Program-made: the position numbers and the translations under genes
Shown here: in pieces, positions 32,676 to 43,447 of the stretch
Layout of the letters: the number at the start of each line of letters is the position of its first letter
Position numbering within the stretch: the stretch's first letter is position 1
Notes under the pieces: generated by a model
The model's input: the letters and a program-made list of their open reading frames with translations, nothing else
Told to the model about the DNA's origin: nothing
The model's database searches: none
Assembly: GCA_029891345.1 (NCBI GenBank)
Contig: CM057002.1
Span: 15,948,295-16,012,294 of the forward strand
Direction: 5' to 3'
DNA: 64,000 nucleotides
From: Dryococelus australis
Lineage: Eukaryota > Arthropoda > Insecta > Phasmatodea > Phasmatidae

Positions 32676-33258
32676 ACAGTCGCTTGACGCGCACAGCAAC
32701 GGTGCGATACGGTCGGGTGACACGAGCGGTTCTTCTATTCTGAATGCCCTATAAGCTAAAGGGCGGCCCTCCAGCTTTCATTCCCATTGAGCGAAGAATG
32801 TAAGAAACCGTTTCCTCCCAGCGATTTCAAAGCACTCACTGGATTTGTCAAGAAAAAAACACGCGGAGAAAGCAACTGGCTCGTTTTTGGCTATTGCTTT
32901 TACCTGGTCGGGGTTTAAAAACGTACGGTCTCTTGTCGCTACGAGGAGATGACGTACCAGCGATTTAGATAGCTGAACTTATTACATACGTGTACACGTT
33001 TTTCTAAAGCCGTTCCACTCGTCTTTCCTCTATTTTCCCCCTGAACATATTCAAGGAACGCCATTATTGGTCACATAGAAATCGTTAACGTCCCTTGATC
33101 ACTGATATATTCAGTATGAACTAATTATATTACCAAAGTTTACAAAGTAATATTAAAAACTATTCTTGCTTTGAAATGTCATTGTAACAGCGTGCACAAC
33201 CAAACACGTACTTATTACAATAGTGCACTGCCACACTTTCTTGACTACTAGCTAGAGC
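32676..33258. other. unassigned
   Basis: No gene or repeat recognised. Confidence 0.35.
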
Positions 33259-33547
33259 TAGAGACTTTTCGCGAGAAAATAAAACTACACGGTAGACTTC
33301 AATACCATAAGCAACCAACGGTAGTTTGTCTATTGCCGTTAGCTGCTGTCTGCTTGAGAAGGCGTTTTCATATCTGACCGGGCCACTGAGAGTTCAGGAA
33401 CATCGGCACGGCATCTACGTGATTCGTCTACAGACAGTTAAAAATGTATCAAAAAGTAATTCAACCAATCAAGATAGGTAAACGAACCTACAGTGTTTTC
33501 AAGTATAACTTGTCTTGGAATCTTTTCGCGAAATTTATCTACCCCTA
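33259..33547 (-). mobile_element. hAT-like MITE, family G, copy 3 (289 bp)
   Basis: tagagacttttcgcgagaaa to cgcgaaatttatctacccct(a). The interior is the reverse of copies 1 and 2 (ggcatctacgtgattcgtct, ccaatcaagataggtaaacg). No TSD kept. Confidence 0.78.
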
Positions 33548-33569
33548 GACATACAAGTTTTTCACACAA

Positions 33570-33700
33570 CATGGTGGAACTAATGGCGTTTTGGTGACGT
33601 CAAAACTTTCCGACTTCCTTTGGCAAACTTTGTCTGAAGCAGCCTTATGGAAACGTTTGACAGTATGACAAAGAAATCACGAGCAGGAATTTTTTTTTTT
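33570..33700 (-). mobile_element. possible family A MITE remnant
   Basis: aatggcgttttggtgacgtc, tttggcaaactttgtctgaa and 'gtttgacagtatgac' echo the A-family terminus at 45840-45945. Weak. Confidence 0.3.
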
Positions 33701-33727
33701 CGAATGTTGATTTCAAACGAGCCCAAT

Positions 33728-33800
33728 AGAAGGACCTGCAAAATTTGCATTATTTTTTGGCACCAAGTTAAAATGCACAGTACTGTGTATACTCTATTGT
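33728..33800 (+). mobile_element. family E-like MITE, left end only
   Basis: tagaaggacctgcaaaattt and gcattattttttggcacc match E-type heads. It runs into a family C terminal fragment (gcattcgcgataaagtgag) at 33804-33826. Confidence 0.5.
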
Positions 33801-34039
33801 GCATTCGCGATAAAGTGAGAGGGCGCGAAGCAAGTGCACGTGATCTAAGGTAAGCTGTGACAGTGATCGCGGCCTGTACACAGGGGTGTCCGGAATGCTC
33901 GGCGCGCGAGCGAAGAAATACATGCATGGATATGCAAAGGTTGACGAAACTGTTAGTGTATATGTCAAGTAGACAACTATGTTATATCACGACCGTATGG
34001 TACGAGTAAAGCGGAGAGATTTGAGCTGGTCGTTACAGC

Positions 34040-34205
34040 ATGGTCATTAGAGCCGATGCGGGTGAAGTAAGACCAGTATGGATCAGCGCCGGAATGCAAC
34101 GAGGGGGGGGGGGAGATCCCTGGGAAAACCCGCCTACCATTGGCATCGTCCGGTACGATTCCCAGGCGAGTAGTCTGACCACCACATCACCGTGGCCCCA
34201 CCGCA
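34040..34205 (-). mobile_element. tRNA-SINE, internally deleted
   Basis: Reverse sense: ggggccacggtgatgtggtg..agactactcgcctgg, then aatcgtaccggacgatgcca and tcatacttactt-like tail. The B-box part is deleted, and a run of 9 or more Gs interrupts the body. Confidence 0.7.
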
Positions 34206-34388
34206 TGGTAGAAGTACATAAACATCAATACGGTTAGTAATAACACACTCTGTCGTGCTATTTACTCACGCCAACGGCAACATGTGAAACTACAAGCAAC
34301 AAAAAGGAACAAGAAACATACTGGTCATTTACGAACAGAACACCGACATTTATGGAATACGCAAACAAATTAATGGCGTAAAATGAAC

Positions 34389-34945
34389 TTTATTCGTCAT
34401 TATGCTTATCGCAAATGACAACACACAACACCAATCACGTTCAATCAGATGAACTGGAAATGTCATCATTAAGGTTTATTATGAAAGTGTCCTCCTTCTC
34501 GTCTATAATGTTATCCAGTTTCCACATTTCACTTTCAACCTTTTCGACCACATGGCATACACATTTGTTCCACACATCTGGATTCACTGCTTCTATTACT
34601 TCTTCCAGAAATACTTTAATGCCCGACAACTTGTATGACCTATTCTTCGCTGCAACAAATCCTTTAATTCGGGCCCAAACCAGTTCTATAGGATTCAATT
34701 CGCAGTGATATGGAGGAATTCGCAGAACACACTTACCCCCATCCCTAGCCATTTCATCAACTGCATACGCATTATATGCTAACTTGTGTTGGTTAACAAT
34801 GTTGAGCAATTCCTTCTTTAACATACCATTTTCGAAATCATTATTCCTTGCTGTTAGCCAGTCCTGTATATCCTGCTTCTTAGTATTTGCATTGGGAATT
34901 CTTTCCTTCTTACGGAGTGGTATGGCGCGTTATCGAGCACAATAA
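34389..34945 (-). pseudogene. DD82E-like (Tc1/mariner superfamily) transposase, C-terminal half
   Basis: Minus strand begins AVIVLDNAPYHS, with the catalytic Asp codon at 34932-34934. It continues NTKKQDIQDWLTARNNDFE, LLNIVNQHKLAYN, then VLRIPPYHCELNPIELVWAR with the catalytic Glu codon at 34684-34686, and ends DDISSSSD. Asp-to-Glu spacing is 82-83 residues, fitting the DD82E group I recall as 'Sailor', not DD34E/D. One 1-base shift lies between the two motifs near 34905; the last 127 codons form one open frame. The first Asp and the N-terminus are missing upstream of about 34945. An AATAAA (34389-34394, complement) follows the stop. No TIRs found. The alternative is a domesticated gene fragment. 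Confidence 0.75.
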
Positions 34946-35159
34946 CAGCAAGTTATAATAACAAGTCGAGGAAGGACAGAGTATGGAAAATCACATCGTT
35001 CGGTGTAGAGGTACTTACGTTCGCACGTAACAGAACAGCATTTAAAGCCCACACCTTCAGTCAGACTAACACAAGACAGACAATTGCGTGCCCGGCCACC
35101 AATACAGCATAGGGCACACAGCAGCAACGCCCGCTGGCTTGTGGCTTGTACACCCCTTG

Positions 35160-35434
35160 CTGCTCACTCTGGTATCACGCGCTCGTGTGTACAAACGCCA
35201 ACTCTCGCTTCTTGACGAATGGACTATAGCTGGCGTCGTTTCTTTATTGGCTGCTCCCTTTCTGAGTGAACTGCACGTGATTGGGCCACACGATTGTGAA
35301 ATGTTCATTTATTGGCGCAAAGGTACCCGAGACGTGTCAGATAAAGAATAATAACAAACGTACATACTGCAGAGGAACACGTGTTTTAAGTTTAAAATGC
35401 CGTGAAATAATAACGCGAATTTTGCAGGTCTGTA
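35160..35434 (+). mobile_element. family E-like MITE, right part
   Basis: Ends acgcgaattttgcaggtctg(ta), with gtttctttattggctgc, gattgggccaca and cacgtgttttaagt as in E copies. It could be the other half of the 33728 fragment, separated by later insertions. Confidence 0.55.
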
Positions 35435-35754
35435 CCAATGCATCACGGATGGTCACTGTACGTGAGTTTCAACGTCACTATCACAACCGAAGAGGACATA
35501 ATACACAGCGGTGGGTGAACACATGTTTTATAAACTAACCTAACCTAAACCAAATCGTATATAAGTACGCGTGTAATGGCATGGCGGTCGCTTTGTTGTG
35601 GGAGTATCCATTCTCTGATTGGCTGCGCTAGTTTCTGGGCTGCTGGTGCTGCGAAACGTTCCTTATTGGCTGGGTGGGTTACCAACCTGCGGGGTAGGCC
35701 ACCAATCTCTGATTGGCAAATGGCGTTCCAACATTTTACTGGCGAGTACGGCTG
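35435..35754. other. unassigned, rich in ATTGG motifs
   Basis: gattggctgcgc, ttattggctggg and gattggcaaatg occur within 150 bases. A short ctaacctaacctaaacc lies at about 35534. Confidence 0.35.
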
Positions 35755-35950
35755 GAGGTCAACGAGCAATACGGGCGACATTAACACGCTCCCTCGGCGT
35801 CTCATCGCACCTATGCGCAGTTCGTGCAGTGTTCCCGTCATGACGCTGTACTGTGCAAGTCAGATCCGTAACAATGGCACTTTATTACATGCGGTGAAAG
35901 CCCATAGCTGAAACTACGCTTGTATAGTCGTATTTACTCTTACCGCTTAA

Positions 35951-36278
35951 GGAGAATTGTCCACGAAAGCAATATATTTAGCCAATTTTCGATATAAGTC
36001 GTTTTCCAAAGAGTTTATTGAAATTTTTGGCTTGACAAGACGTAAATAACAATTTTCGACGCCTTTTTACGTTGTTAGATTTTCGCTGCCTTCATTATTC
36101 TCGGAGCACTGATGGAAGAAATGAAAAGATTTTTTTTCCTAACTTCAATCAGAGCTCCGAGAATAACGAACGCAGGGAATTTTTAACCATGCAATAACAT
36201 GTTAAAATTTGTTATTTACGTCTTGTCGAACCAAAAATTTTGTGACAAAAATTATACGATTTTCGTGCTCCATTATTC
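35951..36278. mobile_element. TTAA-flanked foldback MITE, family K, copy 2
   Basis: Long complementary arms (ttggcttgacaagacgtaaa ... tttacgtcttgtcgaacca), TTAA at 35947-35950 and 36279-36282. 328 bp. TTAA flanks suggest a piggyBac-like mobiliser; the TIR itself does not prove it. Confidence 0.82.
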
Positions 36279-36297
36279 TTAAGGAAACTGCAAAGGC

Positions 36298-36528
36298 AAG
36301 CTTTAAAAATGTGATATTTGGCCACTTACACTCATATATATGCCGCTATTTTTTTTATTTGTGTCATATTAAGTGCTTTCACGGGGGAAAAATATGAGTG
36401 TAAGTGGCCAAATGTGTGTGTGTATATATATGTATATGGCGATATTTTTTATTTATGTCACATTAAGTTCATTCACGGGGGAAAAAATATGAGTGTAAGT
36501 GGCCAAACATCGCATTTTTAAAGCTTTC
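36298..36528. repeat. inverted repeat, about 42-bp arms
   Basis: aagctttaaaaatgtgatat...cactcatat at 36298-36339 is matched by its complement at about 36487-36528 with two differences. Between them a unit of about 90 bp (cacgggggaaaaatatgagt...ggccaaa) is tandemly doubled. Confidence 0.8.
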
Positions 36529-36539
36529 CTCTGTAAAGA

Positions 36540-38290
36540 CGTCTGAATCCCGTACCTATAAGTGGCCGAAAAACATGTGCGAAAAACCGCCTTTAAATCG
36601 AATAATAATAACAACCACATCGGATTAACACAGTAACATTACTTCTCCACTATGCCGAATTGACCCCCCTTCCCCCAACCATCAATATCGGATTAAAAAA
36701 TTATTTAGGGAAATTTACTCACCTTGTCATCGGCTCTCTAAGCGCTACAAATAGTGTGAATACTCCGTCCCGGACCGATCGGAAAATTCTCAGCAAAAAT
36801 TGCAATTAGCTCCGATTCCCGGTGAATTGAAGTCTAATCTATAATTAGTGCACGCAGGAGACAGTATAGTACCATAATACAGTGTATTTGTGCGTCAATA
36901 CCACAAACTACACAAAAATCGCCTCACAGGAAGTCACGACACTTCGCCAACACTGCGACATAGATACTATCTTGCAGAGCACTTCAACATTATTAATTAA
37001 TCCATCAATTCATAGTCCATCATCCCTACTCCTATCTCTACGAGACACCCACCGTGGGAGTTCCTGAGATAGAGCAGCCGTCACACCATTAAACCCCCCC
37101 CCCCCCCCCCTACTCAGAAAGAAATAGGGGAAGCTTAGCAACCATTCTTAGTGTTTAAAAATGATGTTTCACATCATAATTCTCCTCCACAGTGAATATC
37201 AAGCAAGTGTATTAAGTAGCACAGGTCCCCCCCTCCCCTCAATAGATCATCACCTCGGCTGTGCAGAGACGTCTCCCACAGTGTCTGCCCTTCAGAGCTG
37301 CTTACATCACTTCACCTCTATGTATTCCCGCCCCACTTATTAGTGCTTTATACTTAATATCGCCTAAACTTTTCGCAACCTAATTTCCAAATCCCTATTA
37401 GTGAAATTCTCCACGCATCATAACTCCACCCCCCCCCCCCCTCCTCCACCAATCTTCTAAACACCCAAATTCATCGCAGAGACGCTCCCCACAGTGCCTG
37501 ACGAGCCAAGAACTCATATTCTGGTAATATATCTACATTAGTATGTAATAATTGTAGTGTAAATTAATATTAATTGTATATAAATATTTGCAGGAAGGCA
37601 CCGGGCCGACCTTCCACTGCCCCTGGCTGCTGGCCAGGCACAACATCTTACCCACGCACCAGCTTGCAGTGCATAAGTATTGTAAACAACAAGCTATCGT
37701 TAGTTTGGCTTTACTAACGAAGGCTTCCAACCTACCCTTACCATCTCCACCCCCCCCCCCCTCCTTCATGGGCCGGCGGGAGCGACTTAACCTTTAATTC
37801 CGGGTGCAGGTTTTTCCCCCAGCGTGTCGCTGGTTTTACTGAACATCCCTGTCATCATAGCAATGGGGCTGCCAGGGCCTAATTACCGGCTTTGGCAGTC
37901 CGTCACCAAGCGCTTGAAGCAAAATAGCCGACTGGTAGCTCCCGCCACCCATCCCCCGTGAAGGGGGGGGGGGGTGGAGTTGCATTGGCAGAATACATGA
38001 TTAATCGAAAGCGTATAGTCTTACTGACTCCCACGCACTACTTCCTCCACTTAAAATCCATCCCGCAAAGAATCCGGGAGGTCCCAGCAAGCAAGCTTGC
38101 AGGTCGGGGATCACCATGTGTGTGTGTGAGGCGGGCGGAGCTATTCAAAGCGCAGTAGAGAGCGAGGAATGCGGGCTATAACACGCCCTTCATTGAGCGC
38201 AGTGGGCGGGCAATCAGCGGTAGGGCGAGCCCTCGTTATGTCCGGTGGCTTCACTTCCGCTGCTGCCCACAGCAGGGCGGAGACCCTTGG

Positions 38291-38291
<1 letters not shown>
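36540..38291. other. unassigned, with C/G homopolymer runs
   Basis: Runs of C at 37094-37110, 37428-37441 and 37750-37761, and of G at 37963-37974. A 69-codon ORF at 37588-37797 follows an acceptor-like tttgcag, but I recognise no protein. Confidence 0.4.

Positions 38292-38352
<61 letters not shown>
38292..38352. repeat. (CT)n microsatellite
   Basis: About 30 uninterrupted ct units. Confidence 0.98.
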
Positions 38353-38354
<2 letters not shown>

Positions 38355-38394
38355 GCCTTCCACAGTCCATGCACCTTCACTTCATTCTTTCCTC

Positions 38395-39115
38395 AAGACC
38401 CGACAAAATTCCACCTTCACGCCATTCTTCCGTCTAGAGCTAACTAAGCTTAGACAAGTACAGGGAATTACAGGCTATTCGCTGTAAAATGAGCACTTTT
38501 GAAAGCCCTGCTTAAGATCTACTTGTATGCACGTTGTGTATTCTTCCGCCTTATGTACGATTAACATTGTAATGGGCCTCATCACTTTATTCATGTGTCG
38601 GTCAAGTGAAACTGTAAAATTATTAGAAAAGTAAATATCTGACAAATCTGCTAATTTTTATACTTCGATGCATTAAAGAAACAGAAAGAGGAAGAAATAG
38701 TTTAAATGGTCGGAAATGGTTACCTAACACTTTATACTCGACGTTAAGATACGGACCTACCTCCCATCCATCTTTACCGCCTTTACTGGACGTTAAGATA
38801 CGGACCTACCTCCCATCCATCTTTACCGCCTTTACTGGACGTTAAGATACGGACCTACCTCCCATCCATCTTTACCGCCTTTACTGGACGCATGCCACTC
38901 AGGACGCCTTTTAAAATATATGCAGGCAGGGACAGACTTTTTCCTAAGGTTGATTTCAAAAGTGCTCACTTTATCGTGAACAGCCTTTACCCCAAACGGA
39001 CAAAGCACTGCATTCGTATACGCTCACTTAAACATTATTCTGCATGAGAACTATTTCCTTAATAGGTATTGCCAACACACCTATATTCCCTCTGTTTTTA
39101 TGTATTACTCCCTCT
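38395..39115 (+). repeat. repeat family N, copy 2, interrupted
   Basis: N head (ctaactaagcttagacaag, gggaattaca) resumes after 38988 with ccaaacggacaaagcactgc, attcgtatacgctcac and tattgccaacacacctatat. The gap is a family C MITE. Confidence 0.6.
38471..38987 (-). mobile_element. family C MITE, copy 3, with internal tandem
   Basis: caggctattcgctgtaaaat to ctcactttatcgtgaacagc. A 49-bp unit starting gacgttaagatacggaccta is present three times at 38740-38886, which makes this copy longer (517 bp). Confidence 0.85.
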
Positions 39116-39785
39116 TGACTTCGGGTTCGGGCTCGTTTCCAATTAAAAATTGGCATGCAATAACGTACGGTAACTGGCATGCAACACAGCGTAAGAAAAT
39201 CTGCTGTTTACAATCGACGAACCGTAACGAAAAATGACGAAGCTTAACCTGTTCTTTCAGAGTAGGGTACGTCAATAGGGAATACATTTTGGGCGCAAGG
39301 GAGTTTTGTTGTTGTTGTGATGGCTACTCTAATTTTTTAAGTTTCGTATAAGCGAGTATGGTGAACAGATGGATGGATCGGGATGCATAAACTCTGCATT
39401 TGTCTTTCGATTCGTGTTGTGGAAATGAAGTGGAATTAGCCGATTTAGTCCAGGCAGAGTGGAATTAATATAACCTCCACATACTTGAGTAGGTATACTC
39501 TGTAGTGGTAGTTCGTGATGGAACACAACAATACCGATCATGACTGTACCTGTTTTGCAGCGTCAGCACTCTGTATGCGGTACAGATTTACTTACAATTA
39601 ACCCTTTCATTCCCACATTAATTTATGTTTTGTGGTGTTGCAAAATAAGAAATATTTTGATGCGTACTGTACTTAAGTTAAAAAAAGAACTTTTTTTTTT
39701 AAACTATTGTCGTATAACCAATGAGCTGTTGGATCTGTGTTTGGTGAACCAATCATGACGTAGAGCACTGGTTCGTAAACCAGTT
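38988..39785. other. unassigned after the N tail
   Basis: No gene; ORFs under 75 codons without recognised similarity. Confidence 0.35.
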
Positions 39786-40252
39786 ATAGAGTGTTCACGA
39801 TAAAGTGAGCAGTTTTGACATCAACCATAGGAAAAAGTCACTGCCCCTGCCTGTACGTGCGCACTGAGCGACATTCGCCCATTAAAGTTTGTAACGAAGG
39901 ATGGAAAGTAGTTCCATATATTAACGTAGAATTCCATATATTAACGTAGAATTCCATACATTAACGTAGAATTCCATACATTAACGTAAAGTGCCAGTCA
40001 ACCATCTGCGATAACTTAAATTATTTATTTCACTTTTTGTTTCTTTTTTTAATATCTCGAAGCGTCAAAATGAACAGATTCGTAATATATTTACTTTTCT
40101 AATAATTTCACAGTTTCACTTGACCGACGTATGAATAAAGTGATGATGCCCATAGTAATGTTAATTTTACGTGGGGCAGAAGAAGATGCAACGTGTATAC
40201 AAGTGGATCTTAAGCATGGCTCTAAAAAGTGCTCATTTGACTGTGAACAGTA
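39786..40252 (+). mobile_element. family C MITE, copy 4, with internal tandem
   Basis: tatagagtgttcacgataaa to catttgactgtgaacag. A 20-bp unit attccatatattaacgtaga occurs four times at 39911-39988. Confidence 0.85.
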
Positions 40253-40312
40253 TATACCTGTCGCTGAGCCTCGCAGTACCGCTGCTCCCTCGGCAACACG
40301 TACACGATTATA

Positions 40313-40543
40313 GGCCGTTCACTGTAAAGTGAGCACTTTTGAAGCCCTAGTTACTTTTTTCTTTCAACCAATTTATATCCTTCCACCACTTGTTAATGTA
40401 AACCCTACCATGTGACTAATAAACACAGCGTATACATTCACCATACTCAAAACGAAAAGTTCGAAGCCACAATGAAGTGTATTTATTGGTTATTATGTCT
40501 GATGAAACAGTTTCAAAAAGTTCTCACTTTACCGTGAACGGCC
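40313..40543 (+). mobile_element. family D MITE, copy 3, intact
   Basis: aggccgttcactgtaaagtg to ctcactttaccgtgaacggc, with TA on both sides. 231 bp; a good reference for the D family. Confidence 0.88.
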
Positions 40544-40705
40544 TATATCTACAATAACAATGAGAGCGTCAAGACACGCTATAAGTGAGTCGCCTAGACT
40601 CATGACTTCACGGCCACCACATTGGCTGGCTCTCTGCCGATATAACGCCAAGTTGAAAGTTCCCAATCAAATGCTCTTTCCTATGTAAAATAATATACAA
40701 TCCAG
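40544..40705 (+). repeat. repeat family L, partial copy 5
   Basis: gctataagtgagtcgcctag, 'cacattggctggc' and cccaatcaaatgctctttcc follow L order. Confidence 0.4.
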
Positions 40706-40839
40706 CCGTTAATTTGTGTATCTCTCGCTTAGAGTGTTGCTTTACGTCGCAGAGAACTTATGAGCACCGCATATCAAGTAATAATCTTCTGCTGTGTCAT
40801 CTAAGAATGCTAATGTAGTAATGTTATGGAAGACTCTAA

Positions 40840-41458
40840 CACTGTATAAAAAATTTGAGTTAAAATTCCCTTACATGTAAGCGAAGCTAATTACCTCTAC
40901 ATGCAAGGTAAAAGTACCTTTACATAACAAGTAAAGGTGGGGGAAAATCCCATGCAAGTAAGAGTAAGGTAATATTAACTATATTGTATAATAAATGTAT
41001 ATTTAAAATTAGACGGGGTATTAGTACTGTTAATTTTCTTTATTAACTATATTCTCTAACGAAGAGCAAGTGAAACTTCAACTCTAAAACCCTCGACACT
41101 TGCTGGTAGGTGGGTGCGAACAATGGACCTCTATCACCATAAACCGATGCGCTATCCATCACACCACCACAACGACATGACAACACGAGTGAATATTAGC
41201 GTGTTATATTTTTGTCTCTTCCGCCCGTCCTCTCAATTAGCTGCTGAGACAATACTGAAGAGATGCACGCGTCATAATGTAATTTTCCCATCCACGTATG
41301 GGATTTCCCACTACCATGCCCTTGAATTTTACTCTAGAGTGTGGTAATTTTACCTTACCTGTAAGGAAAACTATGTTCCCCCCCTCCCCCCCCCCCCCCC
41401 GAATTTGCGAATATTACCTTACACTTGTCAGGTAATTTTTACATTATTTTATACAATG
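40840..41458. mobile_element. TIR element with a tRNA-like insert
   Basis: cactgtataaaaaatttgag at the left mirrors aaattacattattttataca-type sequence at the right (ends tatacaatg). Sub-terminal aaggta.ttac blocks repeat on both sides. No TSD or ORF. Interior includes a tRNA-like stretch and a C-run (41379-41400). Confidence 0.5.
41104..41175 (-). repeat. tRNA-like (second SINE head) fragment
   Basis: In reverse: tggtgtgatggatagcgcat (A-box-like) and ggtccattgttcgcaccc (B-box-like), 40 bases apart. Too diverged for a functional tRNA. Confidence 0.4.
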
Positions 41459-41504
41459 AAGCAACTCGGTTAAATTCATGCGAAGTAACATTATGTCGAC
41501 AGCA

Positions 41505-42265
41505 CTCACAGTGTTAACACATTAACCATTTGAGTACGGCACTTATGCAGTAGCAGCAAGGACAAGATTGAAGTGAGCTGACTGTTATTCACTACTACAG
41601 GAATATCGAATGCGCTGGTCTCTGTATTTCCACTTATCATTGTCCTATCCGTCCTGACTACATTGGACACGCCTCCTGCACTCTGCAACATTTATTATTG
41701 ACTGGCCGCGCGTTGATTGTGTACCAATTAATGTGTAGCGACAGATCTAACAAACTCTACAGCCCACCGTGTTCATATGAGACACTATTAATGTGTAGCG
41801 ACAGATCTAACAAACTCTACAGCCCACCGTGTTCATATGAGACACTATTAATGTGTAGCGACAGATCTAACAAACTCTACAGCCCACCGTGTTCATATGA
41901 GACACTATTAATGTGTAGCGACAGATCTAACAAACTCTACAGCCCACCGTGTTCATATGAGACACTATTAATGTGTAGCGACAGATCTAACAAACTCTAC
42001 AGCCCACCGTGTTCATATGAGACACTATTAATGTGTAGAGACAGATCTAACAAACTCTACAGCCCACCGTGTTCATATGAGACACTATTGAAAAGAAAAG
42101 TTATATTCTTACTAACTGAACTTTTGACTAGTTGTAATTTTTCACATAAATTCCGATTAATTCTAGCGGAAAAGTAAAACTATGTAGGTGTAATTGTTGT
42201 TTTTAAGAGTAAATACATTTCCATATAAACGTAGCCCCAAGTATATACGTGCATACTGCTCTACG
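41505..42265 (+). repeat. repeat family L, copy 6, with a 60-bp array
   Basis: L head at 41505-41730 (gacaagattgaagtgagctg), a tandem array, then the L tail (aaacgtagccccaagtatat, acgtgcatactgctctacgg) as in copy 1. Confidence 0.65.
41731..42090. repeat. 60-bp tandem array, six copies
   Basis: The unit starts atgtgtagcgacagatctaa and ends gagacactatta. Copies are identical apart from one base in the last. 60 is a multiple of 3, so a spurious 20-residue protein repeat is open. Confidence 0.97.
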
Positions 42266-42514
42266 GGTTAGGATTAGAATACACAATTCTGAATATAACG
42301 CACAAGTATTCTCTACTTACAGACGGTCATTTATGGCGAAAATGTCGAAAAATTAGTATGGTTTTAAAGTTATAAGCACATGTGTGCATAATTTCTTACC
42401 TCACTAGCTGCATTACATGTGAGATATTATTTTCCTTATTGACTGGCTGAGTGAGGCTTCTGATGCCCTCAATGAACTTACATGATTCACATCTAGTTTG
42501 TGAGTGATTTTCCC

Positions 42515-42960
42515 AATTCTCGCCCATTTAATCCTCATCGGCTCTCAAGACCTCTCTGTTTAGGAGGATCAGGCCCCGCCATCTTGGATTTTTTATTTTC
42601 GGCTACTATCCGCAAACGTGAATTTTGGATGGATTTTTTCGGACAACGTGGCATTATAACTTAATGCGTTTTGTGAAATCTGTTCAGTCCAACAGCCGTA
42701 GCTATAGTTACCTCTGTAGTCGCTCCCATAAAAGAATAAATTATTTTAGTTCGACTGTTACAAGTTATAAAATATCAAATGTAGCGACGTTGAAGCAGTT
42801 CAAGAGCAATAACGAAGGTATTCTTCAAGCTTTGTTGTGCCAAAAATTGCAATGCACCTCCTGAAATCGAATTTGGGGGGGGGGGGGGGGAATCTATAAC
42901 AATGATTCTCCAAGGACTGACCTCCCTTAAGAGCCAACCAAATATCTTCACTCACTCTTC
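42515..42960 (+). mobile_element. two SINE tail fragments
   Basis: 42515-42560 (taatcctcatcggctctcaa gacct) and 42903-42960 (cttaagagccaaccaaatat cttcactcact) each match the SINE 3' end. The 340 bases between are unassigned and contain a G-run near 42880. Confidence 0.5.
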
Positions 42961-43066
42961 CTAAGTCTCTTAACTCACTCACCCATACGTACTAAGTCTC
43001 TTAACTCACTCACCCACTCGTCCTAAGTCTCTTAACTCACTCACCCACTCGTCCTAAGTCTCTTAA
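42961..43066. repeat. 31-bp tandem array grown from a SINE tail
   Basis: ctaagtctcttaactcactc acccactcgtc repeats about 3.5 times, starting where the SINE tail ends. Confidence 0.85.
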
Positions 43067-43254
43067 ATACCAATCACGCCATAATGAAGCAAGTATTGGA
43101 TCAACATCAATTCAGTACAAACCTAAATAGGTCTCGTTTACAACATTTTTAGCTCATAAAATAATGCGGGTCTGGAAAAGTCAACTGACAGCATTTCTGC
43201 ACCGCACTCTAATCTAAGTGTTAAGAATTATGTGACTTGAGCGTAGTCGGCATA

Positions 43255-43442
43255 GCGTGGGAAACATAGGCATCGATCTCCGGCGAGTTGCCATACTCAG
43301 ACCAGGTGACACGTGCTTCTCCCCTTGCAGGTCTGTTATTGGCGCAGCGCTTACGTGAGCGTGTCTAATATAACGTGATCTAATAAACATGTGTTTGACT
43401 TCTAGCTTGTCCTAAAATTAATTAGCAAAATTTCCAGTTCCT
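43255..43442 (-). mobile_element. family F MITE, partial
   Basis: cccttgcaggtctgttattg, aacatgtgtttgacttctag and cttgtcctaaaatta are the F right half. Confidence 0.55.
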
Positions 43443-43447
43443 AATGA

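Larger units (their letters stand above)
35755..36535 (+). repeat. repeat family J, copy 3, interrupted
   Basis: J sequence (gcaatacgggcgacattaac, cgtctcatcgcacctatgcg, ctcttaccgc) is broken at a TTAA. It resumes at 36283 with ggaaactgc..ggcaagctttaaaaatg; copy 2 near 7190 shows the empty site. Confidence 0.65.

Noticed and set aside
30866-32723. Long minus-strand ORFs of 602, 467 and 418 codons and several plus-strand ORFs
   Set aside because: All lie in the 20-bp minisatellite, whose unit has no stop in any frame; there is no non-repetitive domain.
35530-35550. ctaacctaacctaaacc as insect telomeric repeat
   Set aside because: Fewer than three units; common by chance in arthropod intergenic DNA.
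41698-42177. 159-codon ORF with a 20-residue repeat
   Set aside because: The 60-bp array inside an L element; the repeat length alone keeps it open.
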